From Planctomycetaceae bacterium (GTDB lineage Bacteria; Planctomycetota; Planctomycetia; Pirellulales; Thermoguttaceae), in assembly GCA_009776995.1 (NCBI GenBank), contig WRMR01000100.1, forward strand, positions 1-11,935: DNA of 11,935 nucleotides, written 5' to 3'. Below, piece after piece: positions 1 to 6,560 of the stretch (position 1 is its first letter; every line of letters begins with the position of its first letter). The position numbers were made by a program, and so were the translations under genes. Under the pieces are notes generated by a model. That model was not told where the DNA came from. It searched no databases and saw only the letters and a list, made by a program, of their open reading frames with translations.

Positions 1-2
1 TG

Positions 3-332
3 AGCGTCGCGATGGGGGAAAACCTCGGCGGCGGTGCACTCGAGTCGCTCATGCGCATGCTGACGCAACAGAACCTGATGGAAGACATGAACAAGAGCAT
101 GGGAACGGCGTTCATCATCATGCTGGATAAGGTCAGCGGTGCTTTCCTGGTCGTGCTGGGGCAGGTCATTCCACCGCTCTATGACTTCGTTAATTACGAA
201 ACGGCACTGCAACGGGGCTTCGACGTCCCGGTAAGCTGGATGGTCGTGCATGGCCTGACGACCTTCGGCTATATGCTGCCGCTTTTCCTTGTCGGATATA
301 TCATTCTCAAAAATCGCGAGGTGGCAAAATGA
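3..332 (+). CDS. ABC-2 type transporter permease, C-terminal part (5' truncated by window edge)
   Basis: The reading frame is open from the first in-frame codon of the window, so the true start lies upstream and only about 109 C-terminal residues are seen. The visible end has a hydrophobic stretch leading into a VIPPLYDF motif. Next comes a short polar loop, then a last membrane segment (about residues 78-100) ending in GYIILKNREVAK. In ABC-2 permeases of ABC exporters an extracytoplasmic 'P-x-x-x-x-F' loop is typically followed by a final helix ending in a basic RE-type tail, and this end matches that pattern. The partner ATPase would be expected upstream and is not in the window. The stop codon overlaps the next start in an ATGA arrangement, so the two are probably translationally coupled. 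Substrate unknown. Confidence 0.75.
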   Translation, partial: SVAMGENLGGGALESLMRMLTQQNLMEDMNKSMGTAFIIMLDKVSGAFLVVLGQVIPPLYDFVNYETALQRGFDVPVSWMVVHGLTTFGYMLPLFLVGYIILKNREVAK

Positions 333-3013
333 CAAACAACAAATTTCGCACGAGGATCATTTATATTGTTGTGATCATCGCGTTGCTCGTCCCGCTGTTT
401 TTACTCGGCAAACCCGCTTCGGTCCAAAAGGGCGACGAAGGGCAGGTCCAGTTGAGAGGCGGTATTTTGGCCGGTATTCGCGAAAAGGAGAATATCACCG
501 ATGCCCAGTTGGGGGAGATTGACCCTGCGAGTAGCACAATGAAACTGGCCACCTTTGGAATGCGGGGGGTGGCACTGGTTCTGCTTTGGCACAAGTCGCT
601 CGACTATGAGAAGAAGTCTGACTGGAACAACGTCGTTGTGACCAGCAAGCAGATCACGATGCTGGAACCGCGATTCACGACCGTTTGGGATTTCCTCGGC
701 TGGCGATTGGCCTACAACGCTTCGCGCGACCAGGACGACTATCGTGAACGCTACCGTTGGGTGATCCGCGGGTATGAGTTCCTTGAAGATGGAATCCACT
801 ATAACATGCTGGCACCGTTCCTTTATCACAAAGCCGGTTGGACCATCTCGCAGAAGATTGGTATTTCCGACGAAAAGGTGCAATACCGCCAACTGTTCTG
901 GCAGGATGATGAATTTCATGGTGCCCCGCACATTCCTTACCCCAACGGAACGCCGGAAATCGCCAATCGTGACAATTGGCTTTACGGTATCCCGCTCTAT
1001 GAACATTCCGAGGAAATATTCTCGAAGGTGGAAGACGACTTTGTTACAAGAAGGGCGGAAGGGCTTGTCACCGACGACCAGGTGAAAGATTACTATAATA
1101 GTGATAATAAAAAGTGGAGCATCGGCAACATGGCTCGTCCACTTTTTTATGCCCATTCGCGGATGAACCATATTCACTATGCGGACTGGTATGAACAGGA
1201 CGGCAGTTTCGGTGAAAAAGCCAAAGAAAATTGGAGAAAAGCTCAAACGATCTGGGATTCGTTCGGTGACAAGAGGATCTCCACGACGATTGATGACCGC
1301 AGAAATCCCGACCAAAAGCGGGTGATTTACCTGAAAGCGGCCGCCGAGACGCAGGCAAAGATCGACCAATTGAACGAGGAACTGGTTTCATTGCTCGCGC
1401 CGCGAACGAAAAGAGACCTGTATGTGGAACGCTGGAATTTGCTGACCGACCTGCAACAAGGGGCACTCGTCACTGCGGTGAAAAAGTACAATGTGGAACA
1501 TTATGTGGCCATCCGTGAATACCTGGATGAAACGCAGCCCGATTGGGAGGAAAAGCTGACGGAACTGCGCAATTCGCTTATTGAAGACCCGGAGGAATTG
1601 GCCGCTTACCTGATTCCTGAACCGATTCGCAAAGGGATGCGGGGAATGGAGCAAAGTGACGAACGCGACGAAGTCAACATGGCGCAAAAAGCCGGACGGG
1701 CATTGGAGGAGGTGGTCAACCAGGCATCAAGTGCCCTTGCACTGACTCCTACGGCTATCGCGGGCGAAATCGGAAGTTGGGAAACCCGTCAGCGGGAGGA
1801 TTACGAGGAATACCAGGAGAAACTGGCGGAAAACCCGGAATTGGCCGACGATCCCGATTTCCCAAAAGTCGAGCCGCCAACCCGTAACGCACCGCGTGCC
1901 CGTGAGATTGTGCAAGAATTGGATGACGAGAATTATCATCACCAGTTGCCGGGTATGTTCTGCGAATTGACCAATTATGTGCATTACGGTCAGGAGATTG
2001 ACGTCGAACAGACGTCGGAAGCCGTCAGTGCCAATGAAGCAAAATACTGGGCACGTCGCGCGTTCAATGAAGACGGCAATATCTTCCTTGCGAATGAAAA
2101 ATACCTGGAATCCATGCGAATTTGGAGCGAATTGCTGGACAATCCCCGGTATGAATACCTGAACAACGATCTGTTCCGCCGCGACTTCGTGGATTTTGTT
2201 GATAAATACCGGCACGTTACCGACCGGCTGGACGACTCGGAACGCGGGACACTCTATCCTGTGGACTTTCCGTTTGCGAAAATCGTTCGTCTGGAACTTG
2301 AGAACGGGATGATCAATCCGTTGAGGGATTCACTCGTTTACCTCCGGCATCGTCATGAAAACGGGGATTACGATGAAATTGTTGACCGCTCCGTGTTGTT
2401 GCTCAAAGCCTGGAACGGTACCATGCAGGGTTACGAGTACCTGAAATACGTGCCGGTGCCGGAATACAAGGACGAAGTGGCCGAAGTCTTTGCGTTGTAC
2501 GTCGATTCGCTGCAAAAGACGGAGCGGCAGTTTGCGTCCGATGTCCCCCTGTTGGAATTCATCAGTACAGTCATGTACTACGAACCGATCACTCGCGAAG
2601 CCCTCCGCAAGACCGAGCAGATCAATTTGGCCGAGGAAAGCGAAACCCTCCTGGACAAGCTGGCCGACGCGGCACTGGATTGGAGTCTTGTCGTGGCGCA
2701 GTATCCCATTTTGAAACTCCCGGCGGACGCATATATCGATCAGACCAACCTTTTCAGCACATCGTACCTGCGCACCTGCCATGATCAAATCACCACGATC
2801 ATTGCCCTTTATGTGGATACCTGCAAAAAGCTGAATCGTCCGGTCACGACGGATTTCCCATTGCATGAATTGTTGCCAGCGGGAGTCACGGCGGCCGTTG
2901 ACCCGGCAACGGTTGTTCAGGCAACAGTTGCACCAATTGATCCGACAGCAGTTGATTCGGCAACCGATGCCGAACCGGTTCAGGAAGATGCCGTCCCCGC
3001 CGATAGCCAATAG
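329..3013 (+). CDS. Large membrane-anchored protein of unknown function (894 aa)
   Basis: I do not recognise a named domain. The ATG at 329 overlaps the permease stop by 4 nt and is preceded by AGGTGG at 319-324, which fixes the start. Residues 9-27 form one strong hydrophobic helix after a short basic N-terminus. The protein is therefore probably anchored in the inner membrane with a large extracytoplasmic body, or is exported. The body is acidic and mostly helical in character, rich in aromatic and charged residues, as in TPR-like or other alpha-solenoid proteins. Residues about 337-357 look coiled-coil prone. Two segments starting at residues 722 and 826 share the pattern ALYVD-x3-K-x2-R-x4-D-x-P-L-x-E, an internal repeat. 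From about residue 850 the tail is low-complexity Ala/Thr/Val/Asp/Pro. Coupling to an ABC-2 permease suggests an accessory or periplasmic subunit of that exporter; this is inference. From memory, similar proteins beside ABC-2 permeases occur in planctomycetes. Confidence 0.85.
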   Translation: MTNNKFRTRIIYIVVIIALLVPLFLLGKPASVQKGDEGQVQLRGGILAGIREKENITDAQLGEIDPASSTMKLATFGMRGVALVLLWHKSLDYEKKSDWNNVVVTSKQITMLEPRFTTVWDFLGWRLAYNASRDQDDYRERYRWVIRGYEFLEDGIHYNMLAPFLYHKAGWTISQKIGISDEKVQYRQLFWQDDEFHGAPHIPYPNGTPEIANRDNWLYGIPLYEHSEEIFSKVEDDFVTRRAEGLVTDDQVKDYYNSDNKKWSIGNMARPLFYAHSRMNHIHYADWYEQDGSFGEKAKENWRKAQTIWDSFGDKRISTTIDDRRNPDQKRVIYLKAAAETQAKIDQLNEELVSLLAPRTKRDLYVERWNLLTDLQQGALVTAVKKYNVEHYVAIREYLDETQPDWEEKLTELRNSLIEDPEELAAYLIPEPIRKGMRGMEQSDERDEVNMAQKAGRALEEVVNQASSALALTPTAIAGEIGSWETRQREDYEEYQEKLAENPELADDPDFPKVEPPTRNAPRAREIVQELDDENYHHQLPGMFCELTNYVHYGQEIDVEQTSEAVSANEAKYWARRAFNEDGNIFLANEKYLESMRIWSELLDNPRYEYLNNDLFRRDFVDFVDKYRHVTDRLDDSERGTLYPVDFPFAKIVRLELENGMINPLRDSLVYLRHRHENGDYDEIVDRSVLLLKAWNGTMQGYEYLKYVPVPEYKDEVAEVFALYVDSLQKTERQFASDVPLLEFISTVMYYEPITREALRKTEQINLAEESETLLDKLADAALDWSLVVAQYPILKLPADAYIDQTNLFSTSYLRTCHDQITTIIALYVDTCKKLNRPVTTDFPLHELLPAGVTAAVDPATVVQATVAPIDPTAVDSATDAEPVQEDAVPADSQ

Positions 3014-3032
3014 TTGAAAAGGTGGGGACATT

Positions 3033-3602
3033 GTGCCGAAAACCATTAAACTTGCCATTTATTTCAACGACGAACTGAGAGCGGTCAAGGAATTGGCTCT
3101 CCCGTTCGTCATTGGACGCAGCCATGACGCGAATCTCACGATCCCGCATCCTATGGTCAGTCGCAGGCACTGTCTCATTTTTGATGACAAGGGAGTCGTT
3201 CGCCTGCAAGATCTCGGCTCGTTGAACGGAACCTGGGTTGGCAAGGAACGCATCATGGAGTTGGTATTCGAAGACGGTTCCGAGTTTCTGATCGGGAACA
3301 TTCGTTTCGTGTTCAACCCCGACGACACAGTCAAGATGCCCGCGTTTCCTGTGGCTCCGGATTCGGACATTGTCAAAGCAAACGACGTCTTGAGTTTATC
3401 CGACGAATTGACTCCGCCTTTGCCGCCTCCTGCTTCACAGCCCACCATGAGCAGGCCGGCGGCTCCGAATTTCATCAAACCGCTTTCGTTCCCCACCGAC
3501 GATGGGGAAAGCGGCATTCTGAAACTGAACGACGTGATTGACCTGGCCGACGTCATCGACAAGGAAGCGTCAACCCCGCCGTCACTCCGGGAAGAAAAGT
3601 GA
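3033..3602 (+). CDS. FHA-domain protein with proline-rich tail
   Basis: Cytoplasmic forkhead-associated protein of 189 residues; FHA domains bind phosphothreonine peptides. The start is GTG at 3033, with AGGTGG at 3020-3025 seven bases upstream. Residues about 5-95 form one FHA domain with the signature residues in order: G28-R29, S43-R44-R45-H46 and N65-G66-T67. The phosphothreonine-binding Arg, Ser and Asn are therefore all present. Residues about 100-160 are a Pro/Ala-rich, probably disordered linker. A short conserved-looking segment follows (GILKLNDVIDLADVID, from residue 161). There is no membrane segment and no kinase domain. It lies 19 nt after the 894-residue gene and overlaps tilS by 4 nt, so it is mid-operon. 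The protein partner and the kinase that would write the phosphothreonine are not in the window. Confidence 0.9.
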   Translation: MPKTIKLAIYFNDELRAVKELALPFVIGRSHDANLTIPHPMVSRRHCLIFDDKGVVRLQDLGSLNGTWVGKERIMELVFEDGSEFLIGNIRFVFNPDDTVKMPAFPVAPDSDIVKANDVLSLSDELTPPLPPPASQPTMSRPAAPNFIKPLSFPTDDGESGILKLNDVIDLADVIDKEASTPPSLREEK

Positions 3603-4663
3603 CGTCTGCATTTCGCCCCGATATTGCCCCGCGAGACAGGACTCCGGTGCGGGAGTTTCTGCAATCCGAAATTCTTGCCCGACAGGTGGAAGCGGGCGTT
3701 TTGCTTGCTGTTTCCGGCGGAGCCGACAGCACGGCCATGTTGCGGTGTTTTGTCGCGATTATGCAATCTCGCACACCCCCTGCCGCAATTCATGTTGCAC
3801 ATGTCAATCATGCCTTGCGAGGACGCGAATCGGACGACGACGCGGTGTTTGTTCGGCAACTGGCCGGGCAATTCGGGTTGCCGTATCACGAAACGCTTTT
3901 GACTTCGGAAATGCTCGCAACAGATGATTCGGGCAGCATCGAAGCGGCGGCTCGCGGTTTGCGTTATGATTTCCTGCGACAGACTGCCGAGCAAAACGCG
4001 TTACGACATGTCGCCGTTGCGCACAACGCCGACGATCAGGCCGAAACGGTTTTGCACCGCATCATTCGCGGAACGGGCGTCGCAGGGCTGGCCGGTATTC
4101 CGCCCGTTCGAACACTGGGTGAGGCCGTGACACTCATCCGCCCCATGCTGGCGTTTTCGCGGCGTACCATTCTCGATTATCTCGACGCGATCCAACAACC
4201 ATTCCGCACCGATTCGACAAATGCCGAATCGCGTTACACACGCAATAAAATCCGCAACAATCTGATTCCGCAACTTGCTTCGGAGTATCATCCTGCTGTT
4301 GTTGACGCCCTTGTCCGGTTGGGTGCCCAAGCCACCGAATGGGCTGATTATATCAAGTCACAAACGGACGCACTGTACGACCGGGCCGTGACACATCACG
4401 CGGAATACATCGCTGTTCGACTGGAAGCTCTCGCCGATGCGCCGCAACTATTGGTACGCGAACTGTTCGTCATAATCTGGTTGAGGCAACACTGGCGTCA
4501 GCGTGACATGGCCTATGCGCATTGGCAACGACTCGCCGAAATGACTTTGCCGCAATTCACAGTATCGCACAAGCAGGTTTTTCCCGGGGCGATCGTCGCC
4601 GAGCGAACGGCTACTCAGCTGGTTTTGCATTCCCTGAGTACGACAGCACCGTCAAGCTGTTAG
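3599..4663 (+). CDS. tilS: tRNA(Ile)-lysidine synthetase TilS
   Basis: TilS uses ATP to attach lysine to C34 of the CAU-anticodon tRNA(Ile). This converts its decoding from AUG to AUA and its identity from Met to Ile. The start is GTG at 3599, overlapping the FHA stop as GTGA, with GGGAAG a few bases upstream. The 354-residue protein shows the PP-loop ATP-pyrophosphatase motif SGGADS (residues 39-44), then HVNHALRG (68-75), HNADDQAET (142-150), RGTGVAGLAGI (157-167) and RNKIRNNLIPQL (215-226). All are family hallmarks. It is shorter than the E. coli enzyme (about 430 residues) but keeps the catalytic domain and a central helical region; the C-terminal tRNA-binding extension is reduced. The gene is essential in most bacteria. 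Its place at the end of a transport/FHA operon is probably incidental. Confidence 0.96.
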   Translation: MTSAFRPDIAPRDRTPVREFLQSEILARQVEAGVLLAVSGGADSTAMLRCFVAIMQSRTPPAAIHVAHVNHALRGRESDDDAVFVRQLAGQFGLPYHETLLTSEMLATDDSGSIEAAARGLRYDFLRQTAEQNALRHVAVAHNADDQAETVLHRIIRGTGVAGLAGIPPVRTLGEAVTLIRPMLAFSRRTILDYLDAIQQPFRTDSTNAESRYTRNKIRNNLIPQLASEYHPAVVDALVRLGAQATEWADYIKSQTDALYDRAVTHHAEYIAVRLEALADAPQLLVRELFVIIWLRQHWRQRDMAYAHWQRLAEMTLPQFTVSHKQVFPGAIVAERTATQLVLHSLSTTAPSSC

Positions 4664-4851
4664 TTATGTCCCACCGAAAAATTTGATGTTGATCAAAATC
4701 ATGACGGGTTTGCATCAAAAAGTTTTCAGCAAGAACAAAAGCCGGAATGAAGCGCAGCGCAATGACGGGATGAGGAGTGACCGCTCCACCTTGATTTTTG
4801 CGCATGATTTTGTCTCCGTCACCAAATTCTTTGAAAATATCTCCGATCTTG

Positions 4852-4880
4852 TTTACTTTACCTTAATCATCCTGTATGAT
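4852..4880 (+). promoter_or_regulatory. Candidate sigma-70-type promoter for the permease/HzsA-like operon
   Basis: TTTACT (4852-4857, 4 of 6 to TTGACA) and TATGAT (4875-4880, 5 of 6 to TATAAT) are separated by 17 bases. The predicted transcript would start near 4887, leaving a leader of about 45 nt before the ATG at 4934. This placement also argues against using the upstream ATG at 4883. Confidence 0.45.
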
Positions 4881-4919
4881 GAATGGCTGTTTCACCTCAA
4901 CTTTCCAATGTTCACTTTC

Positions 4920-4925
4920 AAGGAG
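4920..4925 (+). promoter_or_regulatory. Ribosome-binding site deciding the permease start
   Basis: AAGGAG sits eight bases before the ATG at 4934. The alternative in-frame ATG at 4883 lacks such a site and would lie almost on the predicted transcription start. The shorter protein is therefore preferred. Confidence 0.75.
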
Positions 4926-4933
4926 TTCAATTT

Positions 4934-6556
4934 ATGTCGCAAAATACGCAATTGCCCGATTACGTCGCGTCCGCCACGCCGAATCCCGCTGACAAACGCG
5001 CCCCCTGGCTCACAACCACCGCCGCGACTTACGCTGGGATCATGCTCTGGTTTGTGTTCTGGTCCGGTGCTCCAAGCGGTGGAATCAGTGCCGCCGGCGG
5101 GGTACTCTCCCAAGGGCTTCTGTTGGCACTCTTTGCATTGATCATCGCGGCTGCCATTTGTCATTTCTGTTTCTATTACGTACCGGCAATGCTCGGTATG
5201 AAAACCGGTCTGCCGCTCTATATTGTCGGCACCTCAACTTATGGAGTCAAAGGCGGCTTCATCATGCCGGGTTTTTTGATGGGATGCCTCCAGTTCGGGT
5301 GGTTGAGTGTCAATGGCTTCTTCGCCGGTCTCGGGTTGGCATGTATCATCAAAGGAGCGGCATCTTGGGAAGAAGTGAATGCCGTAACAGGGAGTTCATT
5401 GCACATTGGTATTGGTATTGTCTGGGCAGTGATTGCGGCATTTGTCGGCTTGAAAGGAATTAAGTATGTCGGCATGGTTGCATCGTTTATGCCGGTTGTT
5501 CCGATTGTTGTCCTTTTTGTACTTTTGGTCAGCACAATCGGCGGCATCGGTAAGTTCGACAAGAAAAAGATGATGTCAGAGACAGAGGACACAAAAGCGG
5601 TTGCCGTCAAAACCATGACAACGGTGTATAGTATGGATGTGAAGTCGCTTCCAGGAATAAAAAAGGAAATTTCTCCTGTCTTATGGAATTATGGTCGCAT
5701 TGAAGTGGATGTGAACAAACTTCCCGGTGCAGAACGGGAAGAATATGAAAAAGCCAAAGCACAGTCGGGCATCAGACCGGCATTCACGCTTTACGGCAGT
5801 GGTTTTCTCGGCGTTCTCTCGTTAGTATGTGCTTATATTGTCGGATTCTTTGCAACGGCTGGTGCTGCCGGTTGTGACATGGGATCAAATAACAAAGATG
5901 CCAAAGCCGTCCAGTGGGCAGGTCTTGTTGGAATTGCCGGCGCGACGATTTTCACAGGCGGTATCGCCTTGATCGCTGTTGCAGGTGCCCAGGGCTCGGG
6001 GATGATGCAAGCCATCGAGTTAAACCCATATGACGCAATGAAAACAATTCTCGGAGACAAGATCGGCGTACTCTTCATGCTTCTGCTGGCGATTGCCGCC
6101 TTCCCGGCTGCTTGTTTCTCGTCGCTTATCGCTGCCAACAGTTTCAAGACGACATTGCCGAAGGTGAATCCATTTGTCAGTTGCGGTATCGGAACACTTG
6201 TCGCATGTCTTCTGATTGTCAGTGGATTTGCCGGTCAAGCGGGTGCCGTGTTCACGTTGATCGGTGCCTCGTTCGGTCCCATCTGCGGTGCAATGATGGC
6301 CGATTATCTTCTCTCCGGAAAAAAATGGGCCGGTCCGCGTGCCGGGTTCAATCCAGCCGGTTGGATTTCCTGGGCCGTCGGATTCTTCGTCGGTGGAATC
6401 ACCTTGCTTGTGGAAGCATTCCTCGGTGGAACAATGCCTGTCCAGATTCCCTGTCCGCCGGTCAGTGCGTTTGTCGTCGGATTTGTGCTTTATTACATTC
6501 TCGCCGAAGCGGGCATGGAATCCAAAAAACTCGACATGCCGCAACGGATTGATTAA
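4934..6556 (+). CDS. NCS1-family permease (nucleobase/cytosine/hydantoin-type transporter)
   Basis: Inner-membrane transporter of 540 residues with about 12 hydrophobic helices. In the nucleobase:cation symporter-1 family such proteins (CodB, Mhp1, PucI) import cytosine, purines, hydantoin or allantoin with H+ or Na+. Visible support: a soluble N-terminus with a KRAPW motif before helix 1 and the loop TGLPLYIVGTSTYGVKGGF (residues 91-109). Gly-rich helices follow with MPGFLMGCLQFGWLSVNGFF, the conserved W/G region of helix 3. Near the end come GPICGAMMADYLL (about 448-460) and a GFNPAGWISW motif (471-480), also typical. Oddity: residues about 205-288 between helices 5 and 6 form a charged, Lys/Glu-rich hydrophilic insertion not seen in CodB (about 420 residues). 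The substrate cannot be assigned. It is followed after 4 nt by the HzsA-like gene, so the two are very likely co-transcribed. Confidence 0.87.
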   Translation: MSQNTQLPDYVASATPNPADKRAPWLTTTAATYAGIMLWFVFWSGAPSGGISAAGGVLSQGLLLALFALIIAAAICHFCFYYVPAMLGMKTGLPLYIVGTSTYGVKGGFIMPGFLMGCLQFGWLSVNGFFAGLGLACIIKGAASWEEVNAVTGSSLHIGIGIVWAVIAAFVGLKGIKYVGMVASFMPVVPIVVLFVLLVSTIGGIGKFDKKKMMSETEDTKAVAVKTMTTVYSMDVKSLPGIKKEISPVLWNYGRIEVDVNKLPGAEREEYEKAKAQSGIRPAFTLYGSGFLGVLSLVCAYIVGFFATAGAAGCDMGSNNKDAKAVQWAGLVGIAGATIFTGGIALIAVAGAQGSGMMQAIELNPYDAMKTILGDKIGVLFMLLLAIAAFPAACFSSLIAANSFKTTLPKVNPFVSCGIGTLVACLLIVSGFAGQAGAVFTLIGASFGPICGAMMADYLLSGKKWAGPRAGFNPAGWISWAVGFFVGGITLLVEAFLGGTMPVQIPCPPVSAFVVGFVLYYILAEAGMESKKLDMPQRID

Positions 6557-6560
6557 TCTC

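Larger units (their letters stand above)
4664..4933. other. Intergenic region tilS to NCS1 permease
   Basis: This 270-nt gap has no credible gene. It contains a promoter candidate (4852-4880), the ribosome-binding site of the permease, and a 14-base element (4755-4768) repeated in inverted orientation at 9910-9923. No strong intrinsic terminator for the tilS operon is evident. A weak 5-bp hairpin (4774-4787) followed by a T-rich stretch is the best candidate, and it is not convincing. Confidence 0.6.

Noticed and set aside
4682..4719. Hairpin TTTGATG/CATCAAA as terminator of the tilS operon
   Set aside because: The stem is A/T-rich with a 24-base loop and is followed by purines rather than a T-tract.
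4774..4800. Hairpin GGAGT-GACC-GCTCC followed by a T-rich run
   Set aside because: Only 5 bp with a G-T pair, and the T-run starts several bases away and is interrupted. Too weak to list as a terminator.
4883..4933. Longer start for the NCS1 permease at the ATG at 4883
   Set aside because: It has no ribosome-binding site and lies only three bases after the predicted -10 box. The ATG at 4934 has AAGGAG at ideal spacing.
6339..6560. N-terminal extension of the HzsA-like protein (open frame from 6339)
   Set aside because: It overlaps the well-supported permease C-terminus, and the ATG at 6561 begins a textbook signal peptide.
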